Made by a program: the position numbers and the translations under genes. From Pristionchus mayeri (lineage: Eukaryota; Nematoda; Chromadorea; Rhabditida; Neodiplogasteridae): a stretch of 64,000 nucleotides of DNA. The stretch covers positions 12,334,689 through 12,398,688 of the forward strand of contig BTRK01000002.1 of the NCBI GenBank assembly GCA_036245805.1, written 5' to 3'. Below are positions 46,156 through 57,930 of the stretch, one piece after another. Numbering within the stretch: position 1 is the first letter of the stretch; every line of letters begins with the position of its first letter. The notes under the pieces are model-generated. The model made no database searches, was not told where the DNA came from, and was given only the letters and a program-made list of their open reading frames with translations.

Positions 46156-49100
46156 CGGAATACAATCGGCCGTCTGCGAAGTAATTGAGCCCACTCCTGC
46201 ACGAGGAATCACAAGGTAAGTGTTTTACTTGCAAGGTACTTGCTTATTTGATTCCAGAGTTTAAGAAAAATATTGCATTAATTACTTCAGCAATACGTAA
46301 TCGCTGTGGACAAGGCTCTCAAGTCGTACGAGAACACCATCGATTGGGCCGACCACATCTCTGCGCTGGGCAAGCTCGCCAAGGTTTGATCTACTTTCAG
46401 TATTATCGCTTTTCTCTATCGATCCTGCTGAACTTTCATTGGTTAGGTTATGGACTAACGGGCTGTTATGGCGCTGGAACACTCGCTATAATACACGGTG
46501 TTGTGCTTGTCGATGTTCCGCGTCGGGCTTTGGAGCTAGCGCGATCAATAATCCTTGTTCCAGGTGTTCTCCCAACACGCCAAGTACGGTGACATCCCGA
46601 AGGCGGTTTCGGTAGCCAAACGACTCTCGCAGTGCCTCCATCCCGCCCTGCCCATGGGTGAGCGATCGATTGCTAATGGAGACTGTACTCGTAGAAATCG
46701 ATTAGTTTAAATCTGTGGGGGTGCATTAGTTGTCGAAGAAGTAGTATGATCTAAAATAGTATTGATCGGTGAACAATAATTCAAATACCGCTGTCAATAT
46801 CTCAAGTTATATTCGACTGTATAGGTTAATGCAAACAGCGACAATTATTATCGATTGAGTCTAGCGAATCGATTCCCGTACCCCTTCTTCGCAGGAGTCC
46901 ATCTGAAGGCACTGGAGACCTACAAGCAGATCTTCGATATTCTCGGCCAGGAGGCACTCCCGAAGCAGTTGTATCTCTTCGCCGTCGGCCTCTTCCCCCT
47001 CATGGACCACTGCACCATCAAGGTGAGATCAATATCTAGAACGATACGGTAGTCGCGTATATCGATTAGTGAGAGCAAGCGCATCATCAGGGATAAAATT
47101 CTTAATGTATAATATTTATTTCACTGCCTGGTTGATTATCGTTGATCTAAAAATGTTACTGTATTCGTATTTCTTGTGAAACACTAAACGCGCAGGCGTG
47201 TTTGCAATGTTCATGGTCTCAAAATTTTGGAGATCATTAGGCAAGAGTGGGTATTTGACAAGTTACAGGAATTAGGTGCATTATTGGTTCATCTGGCAGG
47301 TGAAAGGCGAGCTGCTGACGATCTTCGAGTTCTACCTCCTTCCACTGAGGGAGAAACTGTGCCCGTCCCGTCTCTGCCCTGATTCTTCGCGGGAGTGCTG
47401 CTGGGACTGGAGGAGCGCACCGAGTTCTACGATCGGTCTGTGCGATTGAAAACAATTCCGGATTACATTGGGCCTGTTAGGTCATCTTTTATAGTGAGAC
47501 TCGATTATGTCGAGTGGGAGTTATCTGGAGGTATAGTGTGTGTTTCTGCCTGGGTAATAGCAAGTCAGGGATTGTACTGCACACAACTCCCACTAAATGT
47601 AGCAGCATTGAAACATAAAACCTAATTCGTCTTTTTTTCTTCGAATGGTTGTGGAGGCAGAAGGAAGACGAGAATTTCGTTGGGTCTAATCTCACATGCT
47701 GTATAATCTGTTAGGAATACGAATGCGAATAGACAGATGATTTGAAATTAAATATTATTTATTCTGAACAATTTTTTTTCAGTTCCTTCAAACTGCTCGA
47801 TAAAGTGTGCTAGTACGTGGGCCCAACCTCGTTCTACGCCTGTCTCTGGCGCACTGTTGGTTTAATTATAATTTTTTACAATTAATTTAATCCCAATCGG
47901 GGCTGTAACAACGTTTTTCTCGAAATGGGCAGATATGTGTTTCAGTAGTGATTCATCATCTTCGATCCACAGTAGAAGCGATCACTCTAGACCAAATCGT
48001 TGCGAAACAATCAACCTCAATATCGAAGGTGCTCGGATCTCCCTCCGTTCGACTTCCCGCTCTGATCTACGTGAATGCGAATTTCGACAAGTCGAAATCG
48101 ATCGATGAACAATCGTGGATTATCGGAGACAACGTGCATCACATGGTGAGGAGGGAGTACGGTAGAGGGAGAGCGAGGTGGTGTATGAGTGTATTGTATG
48201 ATTTGCCGGTGACGAATCTAACTACCAAAACCACAACCACGAGTAATTAGTAACAATGCTAAATATCATTATGATTACGGTAGGATGCGATGTCGAATTT
48301 GAGTACGGTAACTTGTTTCAATGTCAGGAATTATGTGAACCATTGTAATGTAAAAGAAAAAAAAATGTGCAGGTGGAACTGAAGGGAGTGGCGACGACGT
48401 GGTTCGTAGACTGCGCGAGGAGAAACGACCTGCCCACCATCATACAGGTGCGTTCTACTTTTTTTTTGTTTTTTCTACTACGTGAGGAGCGTTGATTACC
48501 GGTTCCCGATCACATGTTTTGAAATATCGCTGGACATGGAAATCACCGTGCTTGTGCACATTTTACTGTTGGCCTTCCTTTCAACCCTCGAATATATTAA
48601 TGCTTATCCAGATGTTGGCAGTGATGTTGATGAATCCAGCGACTGCGAGAATCTCCATCCAGTATGTGAAGCAGGAGGCCAAGTCAGATATTTATATTTT
48701 ACTTATTGTTTGGTAAATATTGTATAAATTTTCTCCTGGAAATTTGATTTAACAATTTTCGGAATTTGTCCCTGGCGGTTTGTGTTACACATTTTTTATA
48801 TAGGCCTTGCGGGTTTCAAGATTTGATTCTCACCAGAAATGCATTTCAAAACAATAATATTCCCTCCAGGGTGACTCACTCCGAGTGCACTGCAATCCCT
48901 GTGGACGTGCAGTCGATCATGCTGCTGGCTGCCGACAAACGACAGAGACTGCACCATCTCATGAACGAGGCCGAGCAGGAGGAAAGGTACGGTAGCGCAG
49001 GGGGAATCGAGAACTGACTTTATTCGATCTTGTAGGAATTACTAACGGTTTCAGTGATTGGATGTGCGACCTCCGCTCTAAACAGCTCGTATCATCGTCG

Positions 49101-50260
49101 AAGGAATCGAAGAAGACCGATCTCTTCCCCACTGCTCCCACTGTCAGTGCCCAATTTCGACGAGGAGGAAACGGTGAGTAAACACGTTGTTTTGTTGTTG
49201 TAATTTCCGTAGATGGATAATTGATGTTATGCGTGGGTATTTGTTTTAAGATAGTAGTGAAACATAAATCTTCACGCTTGCATATTTCCTCATTCTGCGA
49301 CCAGCATGACCTGTTGTGCTTCAAAGAAGAGTTATAATTTGAATCTCTCATCAGTCATAGATCAGATTTGCGCTTATTTGTAGGACTCTCTGGACACTCT
49401 ATCGCTGTCGATGGAGGGGCACGATCCCACGGTGGTGGTGGAGACGCTCCAGTGGATTATCGATTGTGTTGTTGATGAGCAGGAGAGCGAATTGGACACT
49501 CAGAGGAAATTCAACGAGGCCATGAACAAGAGGGGAGGAAGCACTCCGAGTACGGTGAGTGATCGAGAATTGTGATTATTGATTGGATCACTTTTCCTCT
49601 ATAAATCAAAAGTGGAGGTTACGGAGTGGTCTTGTGAACTGTTTGAAACGGGAGTCAACCATGCGCTTTGAGGCGAAGATCCTACCGGATGTGGTGCCCG
49701 ACTCGGCGAGATCCGATACATTGGTTAGCATTTCATTTCCTTCATGTTGATTATCTTACTCTAGAAAGTTTAATTGCTGGAATGAGAAGTGATTTTTTTC
49801 TTAATGTTTTCCCTTTCATTATTGTGAGAATTAGCAGGTCGCAACGGCGAACGGAATGGCGGAGGAAGAGGTGGCGCGAGCGGCGCGCGAAGCATCCGCC
49901 TCACTCGCGGATGGCTATCCGCTTCCGGCCTCTGCCGTCGCTTCTCCTTCGGTGACCCGTGACGGAGTTCGCGTATCCGGAGAGGTCACAAGAGACAGGA
50001 TTCACTGGCGGAGACCATCTTCTGCATGGCGAGGGACGATCTGAGGTAGGTCAAACTGTTCGTGGGAGAGGGCTTATTATGATCTATTTTCGCTTGGCGT
50101 TATTTCATGAATTTTTTCTCAAGTATTTATTGTAATTCTCTAGCTCATAATCTGCAGGTTGTTCGACATGTCCGATGTACTCAATCAGCCTACCTTAAAA
50201 TTCAAGATCGAAGTTGGAGGAGTTCCAAAGGTGGGGGGAACCAGGGGTTGTTGGGTAAAT
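46156..50260 (+). pseudogene. Dopey (DOP1/PAD-1)-like gene, decayed and truncated
   Basis: Exons 46156-46215, 46291-46383 (AVDKALKSYENTIDWADHIS), 46564-46657 (KRLSQCLHPALPMG), 46895-47022 (VHLKALETYKQIFDILGQEA, YLFAVGLFPLMDHCTIK), 47300 to about 47440 (GELLTIFEFYLLPLREKL) follow the Dopey N-terminal domain closely. Then come a frameshift and a TGA in place of one codon before GVLLGLEERTEFYDR, and TAG in the next exon (KLLDKVC-stop-YVGPTSFYACLW, about 47783-47860). Later pieces: SPSVRLPALIYVNANFD (about 48030-48145), VDCARRNDLPTIIQ (ends 48447), NPATARISIQYVKQEAK (48630-48690), 48871-48987, 49054-49176, 49384-49555. Dopey proteins of about 2,000+ residues scaffold endosome/Golgi traffic; only a fraction is left here. 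Confidence 0.75.
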
Positions 50261-50721
50261 TTGGTATCCCCTTATTGGGACATTGAGGGTGGGCGGCGCA
50301 AGCTGCCTGTATGAGAAGAGCAGGAAGATGGATCAGGGAGACAAGAGGGAGAGTGCCCAGAAGGTTTAGAAAGGTTATAATTTGCATAGTGGAAAGAATA
50401 ATGACTAAACGTATGACTAAATTAATGTATCAATAGAATAAAAAATCGTTTTCTCGTCATTGTCCTAACGATTAGTGGTACTAGCACTTTTCAATTGTTG
50501 TTTCTTATATATATTCAAATTGAATAAAGTTAATATCAATTTTTTTTAAATTTAAATTTCGAGATGCATTGAATAAATATATTGTTGTACGTACTCGAGA
50601 CCTAGTGTGTTGCGGAGTGGGCATGTGGAATGGGAGGTCGGACATTGCATCGGCAATGTCATCTACCATGTCCATTGGCTCCTGCACAGAGTGCTCAAGC
50701 TGTAATAGTAAATATTCATTT
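50261..50721. other. Interval without recognised gene
   Basis: Nothing coding recognised; AT-rich around 50500-50580. Confidence 0.3.
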
Positions 50722-51175
50722 GTGTGTATGCACTATTGCCTCACCTGATTCTGTGTTTTATCTGATTGCCTCCCCAGGGCATATTCTCATATAGTTCTAG
50801 TGTCTTTCGGAAATAAGCATTTGGACCCATACTTGAAGCTGATCGTGATCCGCTCTCTGAAGACTAGGAGGGCTTTCTCTCTGTTCACGATGTTAAATAC
50901 ACGGGGTAAGGCAAGCGATAAATATTATTCGTGGTCAAATGAACACGTGTGTATGCGTTATTGCCTCCTCTGGGCCTGTGTTTTATCTGATTGCCTCCCC
51001 AGGGCGTACAATGATATAATTCTAGTGTATATCGGAAATAAAGAATTGTGCCCTTGCCTGCTCTTGATCTTGGTCCGCCCACTAAAGACGTGGAGTGCCT
51101 TTTTTCTGTTCACGACGCTAAACTCGCGGAATATGGCAATCGAAAAAAACACTTTCTGATAAAATGAAAAGACAT
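50722..51175 (+). repeat. Imperfect tandem duplication, about 225 bp x 2
   Basis: Copy 1 (50722-50946) and copy 2 (50947-51175) share TTTTATCTGATTGCCTCCCC, AGGGC, ATTCTAGTGT and CTGTTCACGA in the same order with many substitutions. Each has an acceptor-like CCCCAG followed by an open stretch (LFTMLNTR against LFTTLNSR). It may be a duplicated exon of an unrecognised gene. Confidence 0.55.
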
Positions 51176-51249
51176 TGGTAAGTACAACGCGTAGGTCATA
51201 ACAATCGCATCAAATCAAGTAGACAATGACTCACATCGATTGGAGGGGG

Positions 51250-51465
51250 CTACTCGCCCTTCTTCGAGCGCGGAAAGTGGTTGTGGCAGAGCCTTGACCG
51301 CTTGCCCTGTGCTTGAACAGACGCGACCTTCCCCTCCAACGCTTGGAACTCGTCCTCGATGAGATTGAGGCGGAGCAACCACTCCCTTCTCAGCTCGGGA
51401 GTGGAAGGAATCACGCGAGTTTCGCTTGAACGGAGTGGACAGGCGATGCATGTATACGTTGCCAT
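51250..51465 (-). CDS. THAP-type zinc-finger ORF
   Basis: 72 codons from ATG at 51463-51465 to TAG at 51250-51252. MATYTCIACPLRSSETRV places C-x2-C at residues 6 and 9, PELRREWLLRL gives the conserved Trp, and RLCHNHFPRSKKGE gives C-x2-H followed by Phe: the C2CH order of a THAP DNA-binding domain, close to the usual spacing. The usual AVPTIF-like end is not seen, so it may be a first exon or a truncated copy. THAP domains occur in nematode chromatin regulators and in P-element-type transposases. Confidence 0.55.
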   Translation of the reverse strand: MATYTCIACPLRSSETRVIPSTPELRREWLLRLNLIEDEFQALEGKVASVQAQGKRSRLCHNHFPRSKKGE

Positions 51466-52737
51466 GAATTGATAGCAACTTGAATCAATAAACACGGAAA
51501 GAGAATGAAAATGAAGACTGAAGACATGCAATGACATAAAGAATCTGGTTTATACGCCGTTAATAGCCGTAATATGCTCAATCCTGCGTTTACCTTTACA
51601 AATCAGAACACCGAAAAGGGAATACAACGTAAACTACTGAAAAAAAGCGAAACTATCTAGAGAAATAGCCCAATTAAACCGAAGGACCTTGGCATGGACG
51701 GACAAAAATCAATTAGGCAAAAATACCGTTTTTTTTTAAATTCCCGCTCAAATACCGTAATTGTCCTATGTTTCCTAATTCGCTCTCCCATAATAAATAC
51801 CATTCCCCGGCTTTGTCCATTTTCTCGTTTAAATATTTTTTTAAAATTTTTTTGAAACATTTCATTAATATGACACGCCAAAGCCTCGCAAATTAAGACA
51901 AACTTGTTTTTCGACTTCCGGATCCCTTTAAAGAAGGAGTAACACGAAAAATTAGTTTAATGAGCCACTGTTATGGGTATTAGACGGGATCAGTTCAATC
52001 ATGAATCACTTTATCCGAAGTTTCACAGACGGCTCTGAGGCTCTTTACATACGCGCAAAGTTCATGGACAGCGCAGGGTAGTGGCTAGTTCGTTTATGTT
52101 TCACTCGCTCTACATAATTTTTGCCTCATTCTCGGGTTAAATTCGATACAGTTTCCCACTGCGAGCGCAATATCTTCGTGGTGGGACTCCCTAGCATTCA
52201 TTCGTGTTACCCCTTCTTTAAGTTCGGTATAGAAAGTATGAATTCGCCTCACAACGAGGAAAGCAATGGGAAAAGGGAAAATAAGGAATGTTGCAATCAG
52301 AAAAAAAGCTACCCCAATGCCCAGACCTGTCTTCGTCTGGATTTATGTGGATCGTTACCGAGGAGGAGACACTCGGGTGACTGCTGGAGATCCCATTAGT
52401 ACGCTCACTCTAATATAACCAGCTATTCTTTAAACAATAATAGCAATTGCTCCCTCAGTCGAACAAGAACGACATCTGAGTAGCCTTCAGAAATGCCTCG
52501 AGCTGTTGCCTTCAATTCGTTGCTACATGGTGTCTTGTGTCCACTAAGGTAGCAATATTTGTATTAACTTGAATGTGGAATCACGACGGATAAGCAATCG
52601 GCTTCGCATCTGTTTTTCTTAGCGCACAGATGTTACTATAACAGGCTTAATTAGCAAGTCCAAAATAATGGAAGGAAATATATTCTCGTTCCTCTTACAT
52701 AAATAGTTTATTCTACGTAAAATCGTTGTATCTTCAC
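51466..52737. other. Interval, possible lone TM exon on minus strand
   Basis: The minus strand at about 52240-52330 encodes GLGIGVAFFLIATFLIFPFP, IAFLVVRRIHTF, a plausible membrane helix with a basic end, but no partner exons were found. Nothing else is recognised. Confidence 0.3.
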
Positions 52738-52859
52738 TTTGAATAATTGAGCAAGTAATACGTGACAATTCGTAATTCAATTTTAAAGTATTGTGTCTCT
52801 CACCTCTCACCCTTTCATTCCCCCACTTCTCCCTCTCTCCGAGTGGTCATCACTCTGCA

Positions 52860-53108
52860 ATGAACGATGTGAGTTCTGTCCTTCCAGGCGACAATTTGAA
52901 TGATATTTCTTACTATCTTAGTTGGTTTTCCCTCTCAAATATTTAACAAATTCAAATACAGGCGGAGACTTGCTTGGTAATTGGAGGATCTATGCTCGGC
53001 GGCTTCTTTATCGTCTTTTTCCCCATGTTTCTCTGTTTCAAGCACATGATAAGCAAAGTAAACAAGCAATCCAATAACTACCAAGCAGAGCAATTCACTG
53101 CTAAATAG
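52860..53108 (+). CDS. F3: short TM-only member
   Basis: Promoter 52738-52859; exons 52860-52868 (MND) and 52962-53108. AETCLVIGGSMLGGFFIVFF, CFKHMISKVNKQSNNYQAEQ, then FTAK and TAG at 53106-53108, where F4 continues to a donor. It therefore ends after the basic patch, 52 residues, without a tail; the foldback at 53202 starts 94 bases later and P exons are absent. May be a functional tail-less form or a truncated copy. Confidence 0.55.
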
Positions 53109-53201
53109 AGAATTGGAGAAAAGGGTCAAGTAGGCGGAGTTAGGCGGTCCGATTGTCCGAATGTCGACGGGCAAGGGACCGTGTCGGACTCGTTCGACAT
53201 A

Positions 53202-54485
53202 CAGTAGCGCTCATAAGTCATGGGACACTTTTTGCTTTTATTGTAACTTTTTGCCCAGGAAAGGCATATTTCTGGCACTAAGGTAGGATGTACCAAATCC
53301 ATTGGAGATTATGCTCAGGATATTGGGGTATGACGCAATAGCCTATTTATTGCGTAGTGATGACGCAATCAAAGTGTACTTTTTCAAAACGGCATTATTC
53401 TTACATGGATTTTTTCCTACTCGCCAAACTTATTGAGGTTGGAGATATGGCTGAGGACTACCCAGAAAAAAATTTCGAAGTAGCTGCGCGACCGCACATT
53501 TGCTCCAGCCTTGCTGCAAAAACAAGGTCTGAAATTTAGAACTCAGCTCCTAGACTAGAGACTCGATCAAAACGCCAAAATGATCGCCATCATGAGTAGA
53601 GTTGATCCTGAGAATATGAAAACAATATCTTGAAATTTGCCCTCAGGGCATGACAAAATCACTTTTTTGTATGACCATTTTTTGGACTTCCGTAACTTTA
53701 TGGGAAGGTTACGTAAAAATCTGGTTTTTGAATAGGAATGTTCAAAATGTATTGAACATCAGATTCCCAACTTTTTAGAGCGATTGGAGACCTTTCCTGC
53801 CCACAGCGTGCGTTTTTCCGAGGTATACTAGGGTCCGGAAACACCTTGTTGACCCCTATGGGCGAGAGAGTGCAGACGACGAGAGTGCGTAAACATGGTA
53901 TTTCCGGACCCCAGTATACCTCGGAAAAACGCACGCCGCGGGTAGGAAAGACATCCAATCGCTCTAAAAATTTGGAAATCAAATCATCAATACATTTTGA
54001 ACATTCCTATGGAAAAAGCAGATTTTTATCCACATTTCCCACAAAGTTATGGATGTCCAAAAAATGGTCATGCAAAAAATTGATTTGGACTCATGATGAG
54101 GATCATTTTGATGCCTTGAACCCGTCTCTAGCTTTACTAGGAGCGGAGATCTGAATTTTCGACCTCAATTTTGCAGCAAGGTTGCAGCAAATGTGCGGTC
54201 GCGCAGCAACCTCAAACATTTTTTCTGTGTAGGCCTCGGGCATGACTCCAACCTCAATAAGTTTGGCGAGTAGGAAAAAATCCATGTAAGAATAATGCCG
54301 TTTTGAAAAAGTACACTTTGATTGCGTCACTACGCAATAAATAGGTTATTGCGTCATACCCCAATATCATGAGCATAATCTCCAATGGATTTGGTACATC
54401 CTACCTTAGTGCCAGAAATATGCCTTTCCTGGGCAAAAAGTTACAATAAAAGCAAAAAGTGTCCCATGACTTATGAGCGCTACTG
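53202..54485. mobile_element. Tc1-like foldback FB5
   Basis: TA, CAGTAGCGCTCATAAGTCAT at the left; its inverse ATGACTTATGAGCGCTACTG, TA at the right. The arms, about 630 bp, are near-identical inverses; centre near 53850-53870. Mirror open frames (53357-53539 plus, 54103-54330 minus) are the same sequence in two arms. Confidence 0.85.
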
Positions 54486-54574
54486 TAGGCAGAACAAAGG
54501 AAATGGATAAAGTTTGCGCTAATTGCACTATACAAAGCCGTGACATAGTATTGTCGGTATTGTGTTATTCAAAC

Positions 54575-54633
54575 TTCTTCATTCCCTCCACTTCTCCACT
54601 TCTCCCTCTCCCCGAGTTGCCATATATGAACTT
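54575..54633 (+). promoter_or_regulatory. Orphan proximal promoter block
   Basis: CATTCCCTCCACTTCTCCAC, TTCTCCCTCTCCCCGAGTTG, CCAT without a following coding exon; the full F4 promoter starts about 15 bases downstream. Confidence 0.5.
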
Positions 54634-54753
54634 CGAATACCTGGGCAGACATTACGTGATATTTTGAAATTGAATTTTTCGAAATTGTTTTTCTTACCTC
54701 TCCTCCATTCATTTCCCTTCCTTTCCCTCGCTCCGAGTGGTCATCTTTCTGCT

Positions 54754-55538
54754 ATGAATGAGGTGAGTTTCCCTAACACCATTTTCATTTCAGCCATATT
54801 ATTAAATTTGATAGATTAAACGAGCTCTAATGCAGGTGGAGACTTGCTTGGTGATTGTTACGTCGATGATCGGCGGAATCGTATTTAGCCCCGGATTTCA
54901 CTATTACTGGTACCTGATAGACAAAGTGAAAAAACAATCGAACAACTATCAAGCAGAGCACGATAACACGAGGTGATTTTTTTTTTTAAATTCAAATATT
55001 CAATGATGTGGTACGGTGAAGCCGTAAAACACAACGTACCTTCTTCCTTGGAATAAATAATGTATACTGCTTCGTAAATTATTTTTTCACTGTCTGTAAG
55101 CATGAAATATGCTGGTATCTTGCAAAAATAACTTACATTATTGTATTACTTCTTGAATATCAAATGATCAAATGTGCCTAATGGTTCACCCAATCCCGGC
55201 CCGTTCTGATTTATTAGATGTGTTTTCATTCGATTTTGTCTATATTATCACATACATTTCAGGCCCAGACTGGATCTGCCTATCATTCAATATCCGACTG
55301 ATCCCAACCATCCCACTATTCTACCCATTGCGCAGAAGGACGAGAATGGAGAGATCAAGTATGTGATGGTGAGCAAGTTGAACGATTTTACTTTAGTACT
55401 GTATAATTATTACAAAAATGATATTGGAAAAGACATGTCTGGGAATGTTGGAACAAATGAATATCCTTGCAGATTCCTGTACTGACTCAGTCAATCAATC
55501 AACAGATGAACAGAGATGTCAAGCAATTTACCGAGTAG
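54754..55538 (+). CDS. F4: intact TM protein with P tail, no spacer
   Basis: Exons 54754-54762 (MNE), 54836-54972, 55263-55368, 55473-55538; 105 residues in phase; promoter 54645-54753. TM VETCLVIVTSMIGGIVFSPG, YYWYLIDKVKKQSNNYQAEH; tail PRLDLPIIQYPTDPNHPTIL, PIAQKDENGEIKYVM, IPVLTQSINQQMNRDVKQ. Closest to F2 and F3. The TM stretch is less hydrophobic than in A and C copies. Confidence 0.75.
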
Positions 55539-55915
55539 AGTGAAGCCAAGAGTAGAATTAACACTAAAGATAACGAAAGTGAAAACGAATTCGATAAAGC
55601 AGCTGTCTATAGCAACAGTTTTCCATAGTTTTGCCTCAGACAGTTCTAAAAAATTCAATTGTTAAATGTGTAAACGCAATACACCTTTACAAATCATGAG
55701 TTTCTGTGGGAGGGGGCATTTATCCGAGAGAGCCACGCTATTTAGTATATCCAAATGGATCATAAAATCGTATTTGATTTCATTTGACTAAGCACTTTGA
55801 ACAATTGAACAAACAATACGTGGCAATTCGAAATTCAATTTCACTTAATTGTTTTTTCGTCTCTCTCCTCTATTCATTCCCACTCTTCTCCCTCTCTACG
55901 AGTGGTCATAGCCCT

Positions 55916-57930
55916 ATGGCTGGTGCGGTTTGTGTTAGTTTCTATTTTGATAAACAACTTGGTAAATGCACAAATAATTCAGATTGGCCCATCAATAGGG
56001 GGCGCTACCCTCATCGGTGTGGCGATCCCGATATTTCTCATCATTCTATGCCATGTGAAATACAAAAAGGCAATCGCTCAACAACAACAGCAAATGTTTG
56101 ACAAAGACAAGTAATTCGGAACTACTTTCAGACAAGTTGAGCCTGAGTTTCATTGAATAATTATTGTAGAGACATAAGAGCCGCTAAGGCCACTCAACAG
56201 CCGCCACTCCGTCAGGGCTACTACTACGGCAACCTACCGTTAGAACCTACCGCTATTCCTGCTTTACAACTTCGTCGTCTTGATATTTATATTAGGGTGT
56301 CCGGAAAGTTCGTTCACTTGGTCATCTAAAATGAATGCGTGATTCAATTCTGCATTTCTGCAGTGTTATTTGTGAGCAAAGTATGGTACTGTACTAGCTC
56401 AGAATTAAAAGATGATTGGATAAGTATGACCGATTCTACATTGATTTCAGTGATCTGATTTTATCACGACCTAGCGAAATTTTCATACATCGTGTTAGCG
56501 TGCATCTACTGAAGTATTCGCTCTAACTTGTCATACGTGATCCACTAGTAATTGGGCACCGATTACCTAGTTATTTTGCCTCAGCCCCTTCTTACGGCCG
56601 AAAAATCGTTAGGTATTCAAACTGACAGGTCACAAAAAATGAATTTGAAAAATGAGTAAGTACACTAGGGAGTCTCAGCGTTTTGCTAAATAGGTGAGAT
56701 ATGCGTCGCATAGTGGACAATGGAGTACCAGACACTACATTTTATTTGAGCTAATTGACGTTAGTCTGGCTCTTTTACCTTATGAGAACAAGACGACTAT
56801 GCAAAAAAAATGGGGTTTTCAGCGTGAGATAGAGTAGCAAGACCGAAATCTCAATTCTTGAAGCGGGAGTACCATGTTTTACAAAAGATAAGAGTAAGAG
56901 GAGCCACCCAACATCAAATGGAATAATTTAGCTTTTCGGAACGGCCGAGGATATGACAATGGAAAACCAAGTTTTCACTAGGCCGTGTGAAGTCACCACC
57001 ACTAAAATAAATCTAAAATATTTCGTAGTGATGCAATATTCTTCCAATTCAATACAAAAATTGCACGATACATTGCTCACGAATAGAACTGCCGAAATGG
57101 GGAATTGAATCACGCGTTCATTTTTGATGACCAAATGAACGAACTTTCCGGACACCCTAATATTAGGATGAGATTTCGATAGAAGTTTAAAATTATCCAT
57201 TTATTCTACATCATCGCGTAACTTGCAGACCAATAGTGATAGCGGATCCGCCTAACCTCCAGTTCCCGAATGACCCCAACCAGCCCACTATTCTACCCAT
57301 TGCACAGCTGGGTGATAATGGACAGATCACATATGCGATGGTGAATATTAGTTGTAATTTAAAACCCGTATCAGGAATTTTCCCTAGCTCAATCAGAAAG
57401 ACATTATATGAGATATCATCAAAAATAAGGGACATCAAATCTTAAACTAAGGAGGCTTTTATGGAATGGGCCAATTATTGAATTGCCAGAAAATGAAGCG
57501 CATATTTTTTTAAATCCGTCATTTATCTTTCATTGCAGGTTTCAGTTGCAATTATCAATTTTTTTCAGACTGTTACCCGGCACCCAATCAACAGGCGAAC
57601 AACATCCCGCTGTAACTCCTTCTTATATTTTCCCATACTCGATTATGTTTGGTTTTCATTGGCAAACACCTCTATATTAGACCCACCGTGGATCCGCCCA
57701 ACATCCAGTACCCGACGGACCCCAGCCAGCCCACCATGGTACCCATCGCACAGAAGGGCAAGGATGGAGAGATCATCTATGTGATGGTGAGCAATTTGCA
57801 CTATATCTAATATTTAAAACAATATATATTTAGGCAAACATTTTTTAAGTACAAAATATATGACATTTCATTTCAGGTTCCTGTAATGATTCAGCCTGAC
57901 TTCCAACAGTCAAGCAAGGATTTCAAGTAG
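55916..57930 (+). pseudogene. G3: TM gene with two P tails, MITE in intron, damaged link exon
   Basis: Exons 55916-55927 (MAGA), 55983-56110 (IGPSIGGATLIGVAIPIFLI, CHVKYKKAIAQQQQQMFDKD), 56170-56238 (spacer with GYYYGN), 57229-57340 (ADPPNLQFPNDPNQPTILPI), link exon about 57539-57615, 57681-57786 (VDPPNIQYPTDPSQPTMVPI), 57877-57930. Promoter 55797-55915. AAGTAA at the TM exon end is both a stop and a phase-2 donor. The link exon (NQQANNIPL, TAA 57613-57615) is two bases out of frame by either acceptor. A form ending near 56113, or after the first P exon, may be made. Confidence 0.55.
56295..57157. mobile_element. Non-autonomous mariner derivative in G3 intron
   Basis: TA, GGGTGTCCGGAAAGTTCGTT at the left; AACGAACTTTCCGGACACCC, TA at the right. 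Terminal repeats match the mariner at 23863-25098 (GGGGTGTCCGGAAAGTTCGT), but the interior lacks a transposase; likely a cross-mobilised deletion derivative. Confidence 0.85.

Noticed and set aside
52121..52399. Plus-strand open frame of 92 codons
   Set aside because: The hydrophobic signal is on the opposite strand; the plus frame looks like a shadow.
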